A stretch of DNA of 64,000 bases from the NCBI GenBank assembly GCA_023014365.1, contig JAEBUN010000035.1, positions 124,001-188,000 of the forward strand, written 5' to 3'. Each line of letters opens with the position of its first letter. The first letter of the stretch is position 1. The notes beneath the pieces are model-generated. The model worked only from the letters and a program-made list of their open reading frames with translations. It was not told the DNA's origin and did not search any database. A program made the translations under genes and the position numbers. This DNA comes from Lepiota brunneoincarnata (Eukaryota; Basidiomycota; Agaricomycetes; Agaricales; Agaricaceae). This document shows positions 36,241 through 47,668 of this stretch, piece after piece.

Positions 36241-36450
36241 CCCCTCGTTGAGCACATTTGGAACAACTGTGAGGAAATATGCCGTTGCATGCTATATTAT
36301 CTGCAAACAATTAGCGTCTCAAATTTGCAATTGGACACCGTATACTTACCCCCACAGGGATCACACCCACGATGATTCTGCTTCATCGTCGTGCCGCTGG
36401 GGGTACTGGGATGCGACGTGCTGGGAGGTACCTCGCCTCTGCTATTACCG
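36231..36450 (-). pseudogene. Zn2Cys6-like domain, unit 1 (diverged)
   Basis: HRGCDPCG, intron, then NIACNGIFPHSCSKCAQRGV and LCTYN: six Cys retained but with CX2CX5C in the first half instead of X6, and a different linker. Less like the others; may be diverging in specificity or decaying. Confidence 0.45.
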
Positions 36451-36485
36451 CATGTCAATCAGGGGATCAGTAGCAAACGCTGGAC

Positions 36486-36735
36486 CTACGCAGTGTCATA
36501 CGTGCATAACACCCCTCTTCGATGACAATTGGAACACTTGTCTTGGTTTTTCTTGCTGCACCGGAGCTTCATCGCTGTAAGCAATTAGCGTCTCAATTTT
36601 GCAGTTGGGCATCTTACTCTTACTTCTACAGCGACCACAGCTGCTAGGTTTCCTCCGGGGCTTCTCGCCGCCTGGGACGGTACTGGGATGCGACGTGCTG
36701 GGAGGTACCTCGCCTCTGCTATTACCGCATGTCAA
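36486..36735 (-). CDS. Zn2Cys6 binuclear-cluster domain, unit 2
   Basis: Exon PSTVPGGEKPRRKPSSCGRC plus R, intron 36,575-36,623 (49 nt), then MKLRCSKKNQDKCSNCHRRG and VLCTYDTA before a stop. Spacing CX2CX6CX7CX2CX6C. Same layout as unit 3. Confidence 0.6.
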
Positions 36736-36749
36736 TCAGGGGATTAGTA

Positions 36750-37075
36750 GCAAACACTGGACCTAGCAATGTCATACGTGCATAACACCCCTTTTCGATG
36801 ACAATTGGAACACTTGTCTTGGTTTTCGTCGGTGGAGCACCAGAGCTTCATCGCTGTAAGCAATTAGCGTCTCAATTTTGCAGTTGGGCATCGTACACTT
36901 ACTTCTACAGCGATCACAGCTGCTAGGTTTCCTCCGGGGCTTCCTGCCGCCTGGGACAGTACTGGGATGCGACGTGCTGTGAGGTACTTTGCCTCTGTTC
37001 GGATTCTGCCATCTAGTTATATGGGGTTCTGCACCATATTCTCGGGGAACGACGTACCGACGGCGACTTTCCCTT
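36750..37075 (-). CDS. Zn2Cys6 binuclear-cluster DNA-binding domain, unit 3
   Basis: Minus-strand exon (down to 36,903) reads STSHPSTVPGGRKPRRKPSS then CDRCRT, splices over 36,854-36,902 (GTAAGT...TTACAG) into MKLWCSTDENQDKCSNCHRK and GVLCTYD. The spacing is CX2CX6CX8CX2CX6C, the fungal Gal4-type cluster, with a basic stretch before it. An open frame precedes the cluster back to about 37,090 without an ATG, so an upstream exon is expected. It ends soon after the cluster at a stop near 36,755. This would be a nuclear DNA-binding module lacking an activation or dimerisation region here. Confidence 0.6.
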
Positions 37076-37697
37076 TGACATTACACAATCGTGGTGGAGG
37101 GGAGAGAGGGAGAAAATGTGGTTATTTCCCAGCAAGGTGCTAAAATGTCCATGGCGCCCAGTTTAATATACTCTGCAAGGGGAAGTCATACCATTCGGAA
37201 ACCAACCAGGGTCTCAAGAAAACCTGTGTGGTCTTGTGTACTTCGTTACTAGGATCGGACCTCTCCTTTCTGTTTCAGCGGGTAGCACTATTGGTATATA
37301 GTGGGTATGATGCACCATAATATGAGCCGAAGTTGTGGGCTCGAGGGTATGGTGGTAAAGCTCCTTGAGGTTGATTTACCGTCCGAAAGACCTTTTAACC
37401 ACTCTAGCGTCACACAATATTAATAGGGAATTTTTCTTGCCATATCCCTGCCAAGAAGGCCTCTTCTTCCATATGGTTGTGTCAGGGCATTGGGCACATG
37501 GGTGGGTAATAACAATAACATCTGCAGGCAATTTAAGAACATCTCCGGTCAGAATGATCAATGATCCCCAGCACTGGTGGCACCAGGGATGCCGAGAACG
37601 AATGCCAAATGGCGCTGTTCTCAATCTTGATCCCCGTTTTGTAATCATAGTCAAATCGCCGTGATAAACACACATAAAACGAGTAAAAATCAGGAGG
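37004..37697. other. Spacer between zinc-cluster array and MFS fragment
   Basis: CpG-normal sequence with no recognised gene. It may hold the upstream exon or promoter of the zinc-cluster gene on the minus strand (open frame to about 37,090). Confidence 0.35.
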
Positions 37698-38190
37698 CTA
37701 ACATACATTTCCCCAAATTCCACCTCGTACCCACAGTACCCCACACAACCACACTGTCGCCTTTTCCCTAGCATCACCAGCCTTCTCATTAGCATCCTCT
37801 GATGTCCGCCGGAAATCACTACCCGACGCTCCCCCAGATGAGTCCTGGCGCTGTTCATCTGAGTCTTCCAGCAACTCTCCTCGTCCACCACCTTCTTCAA
37901 ATGCCATCTTGGGCTTTTCGAAGTGGAACCCGTGGTTTCTGTTGAAGCATGATGGGGTGAGTAACAACCTAGTGGGAAGAAAGATCCAGAACCATACTCC
38001 GGCCCGAGGATGGTAACAGTGATGCCAAAAGCAGTGATGACACTAATCACGATCCCTTGTACCTATAGTTAACAGTGGATGTGAGTGAGACGTGTAAATA
38101 GAGAGGGGTGGTCGGAATACATCTCACTGTAGCATAATCCGGTATGTCCCGTGGTTGTCCGTCAACAATGATCGTGGTTCGCAGGTTGTC
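37698..38190 (-). pseudogene. 3' end of an MFS transporter (carboxylate-permease-like), truncated
   Basis: Minus-strand exons: NHGTYRIMLQ (about 38,130-38,165), then over an intron VISVITAFGITVTILGPE (last transmembrane helix), then over a second intron NHGFHFEKPKMAFEEGGGRG and a hydrophilic acidic tail ending at 37,698. The helix-GPE-x-HG-x-x-FE order is that of the C-terminus of fungal Jen1-like MFS carboxylate transporters as I remember them. The upstream eleven helices are missing; dispersed repeat X begins at about 38,276, so transposon insertion or deletion removed the 5' part. Confidence 0.45.
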
Positions 38191-38275
38191 ACCACCCACT
38201 ATCCGTAGCGCTCAGAGTCATGATCAACTGCATTTAACAAGCCCAAAAACATACTAGCTTCAATTTGTGCTGAAG

Positions 38276-38520
38276 AGAAGCAGATTCTTCAGCACGTGAA
38301 AGGCGCCGAAACGAAACTGAAACGAAACTGAAACACGATCGAAACACGATCGAAACAGCGCTAACACGAACAAACAAAAGGGGCGAGTGTGGTTGGCAAA
38401 TCAACCACTGGGCTTCGAGACCAGGAAAGACGAGATATTTGAGAGAGAGAGAGAGAAAGAGATCGAGAGGGAGTTTTTGGGTCGTACATTGACTGGAGAA
38501 CAAGTCTTCGAGATCTCTAC
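38276..38520 (+). repeat. Dispersed repeat X, copy 2 (CpG intact)
   Basis: Pairs with 35,395-35,645. Contains ACGAAACTGAAACGAAAC and ACACGATCGAAACACGATCG direct repeats where copy 1 has lost most CpG to TG or CA. GA-rich microsatellite at 38,440-38,465. Confidence 0.65.
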
Positions 38521-40693
38521 TTATATACAAACCTGTATACTATGTTATAAATCCTTTCCTATGCTCAACAGCAACAAGAAAATTAAGAGAAAATAGATCT
38601 AAGCTACTTGCGAGACAGAGAAGGTGAAACAAGGGGTGAAATGTGAAGTTTTCATAGCTACGTGAGGAGAGGATTATGAAATATGAAGGATAATTATCAA
38701 AATAGTGGTCTGTGAGGCATACAGAGGTCTATATACAGGGAGAAAACTTATTTTATAGTTCATGATCAGGGAAAAGAATAGAAATGGAGTGAAAATATAT
38801 CTGACAAAGAATGAAGGAGGTTTTGAGTGAAAATGGATATGTTGCAAAATGATAATGGCTCTGATCAGCTGGGCACTCCAAGTTTCTTGATCCAGGGTTC
38901 AATCTGGGTTCAGGTTTCAGGTTCCAAGTCCTATGAGAGGTGGCATAGGGTGCCTGTTGCAGGTGTAGCTGCTTCCCCACCTCTACATCTCCTAGGTACT
39001 TAAGAAACTGACCTCCCGGTCAGAGCAATGGTGGGTTTGCAAGCATTTGAGGGGAGCCAAAAATTTGTGGGAAAGAGAGGTGGAGAGAGTGTCAAAGAGT
39101 TATTGAGGGCAGAAATGGTGAAGTTGGCAGCAACAGGAGGACATGGTGAATGAGGTGGCTGAACACCTAATTCAGCTTGAGGGGAGCTAGTGCTAGGGTA
39201 CCAAAGTTCAGTTCAGGGTTTGAACAGGTTCAAACTTGAACTTTTTTGTTCTATGTCATAAAAAGTGTTTATATCAGTAATACACTAATCAAAGTTCCAT
39301 TCCTTGAGCTCCTATTCCTTTACTTCTACTCCCCTATCTAAAAGTCCAGTTTTATACCCATCTTTTCCATACACATATATTAGCCCCCTCCAAAAAAAGA
39401 AAAATCAGGTACAAATAACCAAGGATGGGTAGGAAGGGTGAATAAGAGTAAAATGTTAGAATATGAGTGATCATTAGCCTCAGACACTCATATATGCAAG
39501 AACTGATGTATTCTATACCTGTTAGAAGACAAGTAATAGTCATAAGAGAAAAGTGAAAAAGACTACTCACAGCCTCAGAAACTTGTATGTGTGACTCTGT
39601 TAGAATTGAGACTGCAGGGAATTCTTGCTATGGTATTTAAGGTAAAGCCAGAACAATAAAGGGAGTAGATAATGATCCTGGCATGCTGGCTACCTTCTAC
39701 ATAGAGGGTGAGAGAAATAAAATGCTCAGGAGCTAAACCACAGGGAGGTGGGTGATCATGGGGACAAGCAGTCAATGCTTGGACCCCCTGTGTACCATGA
39801 CACTCACAATTGGTTTTTATTTCCAACATAAAAAAGATAAGCCCAAGTATGTTGAAGAAAGGCAGTGGGGCCAGAAGCCTTGCAAGGAGGGAAAGTGATG
39901 AGACAACAAAGATCCTCAAATTGCAGGACAACTGCCAAGCACAACTGGACATGAGTGAGCTTGTTGGAAGGGCACAGTAGAGACCTTCCAGATGTGAGTT
40001 AGTGTGTCCCAAGGTGTTGATAAATGGCCCCAGAACAGAGACATCTGTGTGGGGATGGTGATCAGCAAGGAAAACATGTTTTGCTTTACTGAAAGAGTGT
40101 TTCCCAGGATGTGCAATATGGCATTGGAAAGCCCTTAGAGCTGCACATTTAAGAGTGGCAGTTGTATGAAGGTTGGCAAGTCCAAGAGGGGAGGCAAGTG
40201 TCACTGAGCTGAGTCAAGGAGAGGGAGAGATTGTGACAGAACTTTCGAGATAGAGGGTATATATTTTTCACTCCCAGATGAATCCCCTAAGGTCCTACTT
40301 AAATACTGTAGAGAAAATAATGCTACATTATTTGCCGGCTACCAGAGAAGACAGCAAATGCATGTGAAAAGGAGTGAAATTATATAACTACAAGAGGCCA
40401 TGTAAGTGAAACAAAAATGTAGCAAGGACAGTTTTTCGTGAAACAGGAACATGTAGAAAAACTTACAAGTATGCTAGGAAGGAAAAGGTAGCTAGAAGGA
40501 AAGAGAGGGAATGGCTGAACTAAAGGTGTAGAAAAAAACTTAAGGAATGAAGAAAATTTTACATATTTTTCAACAGGAGGGAACTTATCTGAAGACTGGG
40601 GGTATGTGTGGTCCAGGGTTGTTGCTCTGTTCCATTGTTTGTCATCTGAGTCTGATGCTCATCTTCTTCTGTACCATTTCCATGTGTAGCTGG
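38521..40693. other. CpG-poor region, nothing recognised
   Basis: Almost CpG-free, TG/CA-rich. A 209-codon minus frame (39,575-40,204) has no recognisable motif and is probably a by-product of stop-codon depletion. Likely decayed transposon. Confidence 0.4.
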
Positions 40694-42003
40694 TGATATG
40701 CCAATTTCACGCCTATACATGAATTCCATACTCCGGAACGATTCTCTACATAGAATCATTGGCTATATCATTAAAGAACTCTATAGAGGATTGGTACTAT
40801 ATCCCGTAGTAGCCAGTTCGACTGAACTGAGGATATTCAAGCCTCGGAAGTGTTCAAACCAGCTCATTATCACTAAGCTTAGTGAACCAAGCTATCAGAA
40901 CGCTCTCCAGAGGGATTCAGGACTCTACATAGCCTATCGAGTATACCCCGGTCGCATCAAGGGACCTTACAAGCAGTTTTCTGATGAACCCGAATGCGTT
41001 TGAACATAAAAGAATGTACCTAGCGGCTGTCGCAGGTGTATTACGTCTATAGCAAGTTCAATAATGATGACCGGACCATGGAACGGAACGTCCAACGTTT
41101 GGGAGGCAATACCCGATGCCCAAAACCCTAGATCCCTAGAAATATCAAAGACTCCTAATTAACGAGTGCTTTGGGGGTCCCAGCACTTCGGCATACTACT
41201 TAACTGAGATTAATTACAACGGATCAAGGAATTGTCCATCCGCTATACATTCCGATCATAATTGATCAGGAAACTTAACGCGCTTGCGTGGACGCAGAAT
41301 AATGCGGACGAGCATGGAACACGTCTGGCTGGATTGCCATTCGTTAATCAGAGAAAAACCCATAACCCAGGGTGAGGTAGAAATGCTGCCGAACCTTCCA
41401 AAATGTTCTACAGTGCCTGTAACAATTAAGCTTATTGTTTTCTATTTCATATTTACTATCTCTCGTATGTATCCAAACAATATAAATACAGTCGCACTTG
41501 TTCGTGGAGAAGCAAGAGGTCTCACCCCCGCTTCCACACTGCAAGTCTGCGAGCCGTGATCAAGAACGGTTTCAGAGGGCTATTTAGTGTGTGTCGTTAA
41601 GTGTGATTTCTTCGGTCGTCAACCAACCCAGAGACAGAGACAGAGACCAGAGTTCAGAGTTTAGAGTTCCAGAGTGCTAGAGACAGAGACAGAGACAGAG
41701 ACCAGAGTTCAGAGACCAGAGACCAGAGACCAGAGACCCAGCGCTTTGAATTGACAGGGATTGTCCTTTCATTGTTGCACCGTACGGCTAAGATAACTTC
41801 AACAGCTGTTTGTTAACCTCTAAAAACACTACTCTCTTGAATTTCGCTGTCAGAACGCACCCCCAGAACACCCTAAAAGATGAAACTGTTCGTTATCTAT
41901 CTCATTCCACTTGTATTAGCTTAAGCTTATCGAATTGCGGCTAAGCTTAGTGAAAACAAGCCCACTATCTATATTAAAACCTACGGAAGTTTCTACCTTT
42001 TCA
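40694..42003 (+). repeat. 5' LTR of element 3 (LTR A)
   Basis: Runs TGATATGCCAATTTCACGCC ... CTACCTTTTCA (TG...CA). Nearly the same as LTR B, C and D. It carries a TATA box at 41,481, a GACAGA/GACCAGA purine repeat (41,627-41,745), and TAAGCTTA at 40,874, 41,427, 41,922 and 41,942. Confidence 0.85.
41481..41488 (+). promoter_or_regulatory. TATA box of LTR A
   Basis: TATAAATA, conserved in LTR B, C (55,475-55,482) and D. It likely sets the retrotransposon transcript start and so the U3/R boundary shortly downstream. Confidence 0.5.
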
Positions 42004-42005
42004 TC

Positions 42006-42022
42006 TGGAGCCCACCGCGAGG
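42006..42022 (+). other. Primer-binding site
   Basis: TGGAGCCCACCGCGAGG begins two bases after the 5' LTR. Starting with TGG, the complement of a tRNA 3' CCA end, is the normal form. The priming tRNA cannot be named without a tRNA search. Confidence 0.6.
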
Positions 42023-42277
42023 GGGGTTTTCAGTTGAATTTCACGAGACAAACACCAAAAGACTTGGACACTAGGCCCACCTTTCACCTGCGAAGCAGAA
42101 AAAGGTTCAAGCAAAGACCGTAAAGTCACCCAAAACGTCCTTCAAGAACAGTCTCAGGAAGGTCGACCCCCCAAAACAGAGAACTACTCGGAATTCCAAT
42201 CGTCCAGAAGGTTCTGAAGGCCTCATCGCCGCTAGTACCTCTCTGAAAGCTGAAAAGATCCCGTTAACTCTTTAGCT

Positions 42278-44943
42278 GTGAACACAGCGAGTGGTTCAGC
42301 AGTTGCAGTATCGAGAGAAGTCGCACCGCCGACCTCTACTGCTCCCAGAATTACTATAAGGCTTCCAGCCTCAGCTCGCAACATAGCGCATATTCTGCAC
42401 ACCGAAAGCCAGGACGGTCAGACCGTTCCTACGCTAAGCTTAGCGTTTACAAACCAAAACTCGTTTCATACAAACCCTCCTGGTGCCTCTACGGTACCAC
42501 AGATATCACAGTCAACTCCAACTGTACAGACAAACCAAACTATGCTGTCTACGATGACTACAGCTAGTAAAATGGGACACGAGCGTATGCCAATTCCCTT
42601 TAGCAATAATGCTCCCAGATGGGATGCATCAAAACCACAGACATTGAGAAATTATCTCTGGACGCTTGAACGGCTCTTCATGATAATGAAGACGATGGAC
42701 GATGCAGAAAGGATAAATTGGGCAGTGTCATATGTGGACCAGGATATCCATGAAGAGTGGATGAGTTTTGCTGGAGTTCCCAGCAGGAAGCTGGACAGGC
42801 TTCATAGAGAGATTGAAGAAAGAGTATCCCGAGACTGTGGCAGCCGAGCAGGGCTCAGTGCGACGATTGAGGGAACTCTGCACAGAGAGTAGAGGCATTG
42901 CGATGAATGAGGAGCATAAAGTCTTGGACTTTAAAAGGCGATTCATTCTCGAGGCAGAGAAGTGTCTGAAGTCGCCGGCGGTAGTCTCGAACCGAGAACT
43001 AGTCGAGTTATTTACGAGCGCACTGGACTCGGTGTTCCAGGATGTACTCAATACGAGATTAGCCGATCACCTGGGGCGTGTAGAACCACGAGCGACGGGT
43101 CGGCACTAACTGCTGAAGGATTTACGCGAAGAGGACCCCTATGATGGGAGGATCGTCGTGGATAAAGCCATCGAAATTTCGATTGGCAAAACACTTATGC
43201 AATCCCTTCATCAGGATTCAAGGCCGGTGAAAAGGAAGAAACTTTCGTAGATTTTAATATAGATAGTGGGCTTGTTTTCACTAAGCTTAGCCTGCAATTC
43301 GATAAGCTTAAGCTAATACAAGTGGAATGATATAGATAATGAACAGTTTCGTCTTTTAGGGTGTTCTGGGGGTGCGTTCTGACAGCGAAATTCAAGAGAG
43401 TAGTGTTTTTAGAGGTTAACAAACAGCCGTTGAAGTTATCTTAGCCATACAGTGCAACAATGAAAGGACAATCCCTGTCAATTCAAAGTGCTGGGTCTCT
43501 GGTCTCTGGTCTCTGGTCTCTGAACTCTGGTCTCTGTCTCTGTCTCTGTCTCTAACACTCTGGAACTCTAAACTCTGAACTCTGGTCTCTGTCTCTGTCT
43601 CTGGGTTGGTTGACGACCGAAGAAATCACACTTAACGACACACACTAAATAGCCCTCTGAAACCGTTCTTGATCATGGCTTGCAGACTTGCGTGTGGAAG
43701 CGGGGGTGAGACCTCTTGCTTCTTCACGAACAAGTGCAACCGTATTTATATTGTTTAGATACATACAGGAGATAGTAAATATGAAATAGAAAACAATAAG
43801 CTTAATTGTTACAGGCACTGTAGAACATTTTGGAAGGTTCGGCAGCATTTCTACCTCACCCTGGGTTATGGGTTTTTCTCTGATTAACGAATGGCAATCC
43901 AGCCAGACGTGTTCCGTGCTCGTCTGCATTATTCTGCGTCCACGCGAGCGCGTTAAGTTTCCGGATCAATTATGATTGGAATGTATAGTGGATGGACAAT
44001 TCCTTGATCTGTTGTAATTAATCTCAGTTAAGCAGTATGCCGAAGTGCTGGGACCCCCAAAGCACTCGTTAATTAGGAGTCTTTGATATTTCTAGGTTTT
44101 TGGGCATCAGGTATTGCCTCCCGAATGTTGGACGTTCCGTTCCGTGGTCCGGTCATCATTATTGAACTCGCTATAGACATAATACGCCTGTGACAGCCGC
44201 TAGGTACATTCTTTTATGTTTAAATGCATTCGGGTTCATCAGAAAACTGCTTGTAAGGTCCCTTGATGCGACCGGGGTATACTCGATAGGCTATGTAGAG
44301 CCCTGAATCCCTCCGGAGAGCATTCTGATAGCTTGGTTCACTAAGCTTAGTGATAATGAGCTGGTTTGAACACTTCCAAGGCTCGAATATCCTTAGTTCG
44401 GTCAAACTGGCTACTACGGGATATAGTACCAATCCTCTATAGAGTTCTTTAATGATATAGCCAATGATTCTATGTAGAGAATCGTTCCGGAGTACAGAAT
44501 TCATGTATAGGCGTGAAATCGGCGTATCACCGGTGAACTCGGCATCAATGAGCCATCCACCTGCGACGTCTGGAACAGGGACTTATGACCCTGTAGTAAA
44601 GTGAGAGCTGCAAAGCTTAAAACAGAAGTTTCAGGATGAAGTCTCGCAGATGGCAGGTGGTCTTGCTGAGCTTAAGGACCTCATGAATATCCAGGGGCAT
44701 ACCTTAAAATCATATTTAGAGAGCTTGGCGAAAGACGGACATAATCATGCCGGTTATAACCACGCTCAGAGGAATACCGGAAGTGGGTCGGCAGGGTCGC
44801 TTTCTGACCGCAAGTGTTTCTACTGCTGGTTATTAGGGCATAGTTGGTTATTCTGCCTGGACATGGAGGTGGATAAGCAAGCTGGCCAAATTAGAGTCGA
44901 AGGGAACAAAATATATATGGGAGATGGCTCGAGTATCCCTTGA
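42278..44943 (+). pseudogene. gag of element 3, split by a nested solo LTR
   Basis: First part 42,278-43,228: APRWDASKPQTLRNYLWTLE, YVDQDIHEEWMSFAG, then after a +1 shift near 42,770 PAGSWTGFIERLKKEYPE, HKVLDFKRRFILEAEKCL, LGRVEPRATGRH (stop TAA 43,107). The second part resumes at 44,530 after the LTR: QKFQDEVSQMAGGLAELKDL and a CCHC zinc knuckle CFYCWLLGHSWLFC (CX2CX4HX4C), which binds the RNA genome. TGA stops at 44,602 and 44,941 fall where R (CGA) fits. No ATG start was found; the opening frame is also broken. Gag forms the virus-like particle. Confidence 0.75.
43229..44529 (-). mobile_element. Nested solo LTR (LTR B), inverted
   Basis: 1,301 bp, minus orientation, flanked by CCGGT at 43,224-43,228 and 44,530-44,534, a clean 5-bp target-site duplication. 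Removing it and one CCGGT restores the gag frame. TAAGCTTA at 43,280, 43,301, 43,797 and 44,342. Its CpGs are intact, so it inserted late or escaped mutation. Confidence 0.85.
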
Positions 44944-45500
44944 GGAGAAGGGCCTATTAAAGAGAAAGTGGCAAAGTACTATGCGACAAAGGGACAACTC
45001 TTCGTTCAGATACCAGAACTGCCGGAGGTTGAGCCTGAGTTACTGCAAGTGCCAACTTCAGTGGTGTTTGCACAGAGAGCGTTCCTGAGGTCAGAAAACC
45101 AAAGGTCACCAGCGGAAGAAGAAGTCCGCCGTCTGAAGCAGTGCATGGAAATGTTGGAGACAGTTGCCATCCATGCTGGGAGTGCCCCAAAGGTTAAGCT
45201 TATGACCAGAAAGGATGATAATGTCAAGATACAGTCTTTGGCCGAGCAATTGGCCCAGATACAGGCTAAGCTTAGCAGTTTGACGGATGGTACACCCTCG
45301 GCAAGCCAGTATTTGGACACCAGAAGTGGCGCGAAGACTAGGAACTCGGAGTCGGGTTTCTAAAGGGTTCGAGGAAGGAGCCGGCTCTGAAGAAGAAGGT
45401 CGCCTTTGCCAGAGGACAGACTCCTGAGGACATGTCGGATTCCAAGCGATCAGAAGAATCAGAAAATGAGGAAATAGGGCAGACAATGGAGAAACCAATG
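44530..45500 (+). pseudogene. gag-protease linker region of element 3
   Basis: After the knuckle: GPIKEKVAKYYATKGQLFVQ, a coiled-coil-like stretch around 45,115-45,280 (EEEVRRLKQCMEMLETV, SLAEQLAQIQAKLSSL), then KGSRKEPALKKKVAFARGQ in a second frame. Single-base shifts lie near 45,350 and 45,490. TAAGCTTA occurs at 45,195 and 45,267. Confidence 0.6.
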
Positions 45501-45502
45501 CT

Positions 45503-46474
45503 GTGCCAGCAGCAGGAGAATTACCATATAAAAATGTGAAACCACTGCGCCCGGTCGTTGAGGTACCACCACTGCCTGTCAGAAGGATGGAACCATCCAA
45601 GAAGGAGCCTGCGTATAAGCACCAGGCCCCTATAGAGAGGAATGTCGATGTTGAGGAAGTACTCAGCAGGGTATTGAAGCGAGAAGCCTCAGTATCGCAT
45701 GGAGAACTCTTGGCATTGTCACCGATATACAGGAATGCTTATAGAGAGCGCATTATGAGAAAACGGGTACCCACGAGTCAAAGCTTAATAGCAGGAGTAG
45801 GGCCCGGGGACGATGATACAGAAGATATAGAGATTAATAGTGGGCCAGTACAAGTCATGATAACGGAGCTAGCAGACGGTCCTCGGAAGTATGATACGGT
45901 GCTCCGAGAAGGCTCGGCAACCCAAGCCTGGGTAGCTCAGGATCCAATCATGCAGTACTTGGAGTCACTACCCCGAAGAGACAGGGGACAACAAGTGTTT
46001 ATTGCGAAAGAATGCGAGCCGTTGAGAGTAGTGCCAACTCTGATAAATGGGATTCGGCAGGAAGAGGCCTTGCTAGATAGCAGGTCACAGATCGTCTCCA
46101 TGAGTCAGGAAGCGGCGATTGCATGTCAAGTTTCTTGGGACCTAGATACTACGATAAATTTGCAGAGTGCGAATGGGCAGGTTGAAAAGACTTGTGGATT
46201 GGCAAAGAACGTAGGCTTTACCTGCGGGAGAGTCACAATCTATTTGCAAGTTCACATCGTTCGTAGCCCCATGTATCGAGTACTCCTGGGACGACCCTTT
46301 GATGTAATGACGGCTAGCAAAGTCAGGAATAGCGCCAGTGGCGAGCAAACCTTGGTTATTACGGACCCAACTACCAGAGAAAGGGCTGTGTTACCAACTT
46401 ATGCTCAAGGAGAGTGTAATCCTCCTAAGCTTAGGGAAAACAGTCAAAATTTTCAAGAAACCTCAACGAGTTGA
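45503..46474 (+). pseudogene. Protease domain of element 3 (active-site Gly lost)
   Basis: Contains LINGIRQEEALLDSRSQIVS: the aspartic protease signature should be LLDSGSQ, so the D-S-G triad is D-S-R. AGC GGG to AGC AGG is a CpG-to-CpA change on this strand, i.e. C to T on the other. Further on MYRVLLGRPFDVMTASKV is the usual (L)LGRP(F/W) downstream element of gypsy proteases. The frame changes to the RT frame at about 46,470. Confidence 0.7.
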
Positions 46475-47653
46475 CTGAGGGACAAGGAGAGGTGGCTTGT
46501 ATAATAGACTATGATGATGAGAAGGGCCCTGTCGTCGCACAAACACTAAGCTTAGCAAAAGGAAGCTTCTCAGAGGCCAAGCTACAGCTAATGTTTATTG
46601 ACCGAGTCATATGCGATGAGGACTGCCCACAGGAAGATAAAGCAACAGCGTTATTGTGCCTAGGACGCATAGCCAACGCGCAGGGCACAGAGGACCAGGG
46701 AATAACTGTCTTCGAAACAGAAGAAGATGACGAAGATACGGTACAATGCCTGGCTGGGAAGAAATATAAACCAGTAGCCTTAAAAGTGAGGCCAGTGTTG
46801 GGTGATCTACCGGAGAGATTCAGGATAAAACGAGAAATAAAAGGGGACCCACTGGCAGAAATGCCTGAGCTTAGCGTGCATCCTCCAGAGTTTGTCCCAA
46901 CAGGCAGATATACGGAGGAGTGTAAGCTTAAGCTGGACGAAGCCCATGCAGGGAATTTCTTGTGGCCAGAGGAAAGAAAGCTGATGCACCACATCATGAT
47001 GCTTCAAGAAAAGGCATTCGCCTGGACAGATGAGGAAAAGGGATGTTTTAGGGAAGATTTCTTCCCACCAATCGAGATACCAATGGTAGAACATACTCCG
47101 TGGGTTGAGAAGCCCATTCCGATTCCACCAGCGATCTATGATGAAGTTTGTGCCATTATAAAGAGAAAGATTAGTGCTGGTGTATATGAGCCGTCGAACT
47201 CATCCTATAGATCCAGATGGTTCTGTGTGGTGAAGAAAGATGGGAAAAGTTTGAGACTGGTATACAGCTTGGAACCGCTGAACAAAGTGACGATAGCGCA
47301 TTCAGGACTGCCGCCAGCAACAGGAAGATTTGGCAATGCACTTCGCAGGCAGAGCTTGCGGAGGCATTCTGGATCTATATGTTGGCTATGACGAACGACT
47401 GTTAGCTGAGTTGTCTCGGGACTTAACAACGTTCCAGACGCCTTTTGGAGCGCTACGCTTAGTGATGTTACCCATGGGATGGACCAATTCAGTGCCTATA
47501 TTTCATGAGGATGTAACAGCGATCCTGGCCAGTGAGATACCAGAATACACGATGCCGTACATAGATGATGTACCTATCAGAGGACCCAAAACTAGATATG
47601 AGTTGCCAGATGGCACGGAAGAGACGCTGAAAGAAAACCCAGGGATCCGATGA
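46471..47653 (+). pseudogene. Reverse transcriptase of element 3
   Basis: PPIEIPMVEHTPWVEKPIPI, then KRKISAGVYEPSNSSYRSRW FCVVKKDGKSLRLV split here for length, LDLYVGYDERLLAELSRDLT, TFQTPFGALRLVMLPMGWTN, and the catalytic MPYIDDVPI (YxDD, two of the three metal-binding Asp; the first is in LDLYVGYDER). A +1 insertion near 47,325 and a TGA at 47,651 (IR*FVWEH, an arginine codon CGA by context) interrupt it. Copies element RNA into DNA in the particle. Confidence 0.85.
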
Positions 47654-47668
47654 TTTGTATGGGAACAC

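Larger units (their letters stand above)
36231..37003 (-). repeat. Tandem array of 2.8 units of about 274 bp, each carrying a Zn2Cys6 module
   Basis: CGTGCATAACACCCCT-type boundaries recur at 36,230, 36,501 and 36,777 (periods 271 and 276 bp). Units 2 and 3 are about 90% alike and unit 1 is more diverged. Read on the minus strand, each unit has a basic exon, a 49-nt intron and a second cysteine exon. See the separate entries. Confidence 0.8.

Noticed and set aside
39575..40204. 209-codon minus frame in CpG-poor sequence
   Set aside because: No motif, no repeat, Leu/Ser/His-rich composition as expected from mutated sequence with few stops; not supported as a gene.
41627..41745. GACAGA/GACCAGA purine repeats as a second palindrome-like signal
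   Set aside because: Present in every LTR copy at the same place with varying unit number; ordinary LTR minisatellite, not dispersed through the element.
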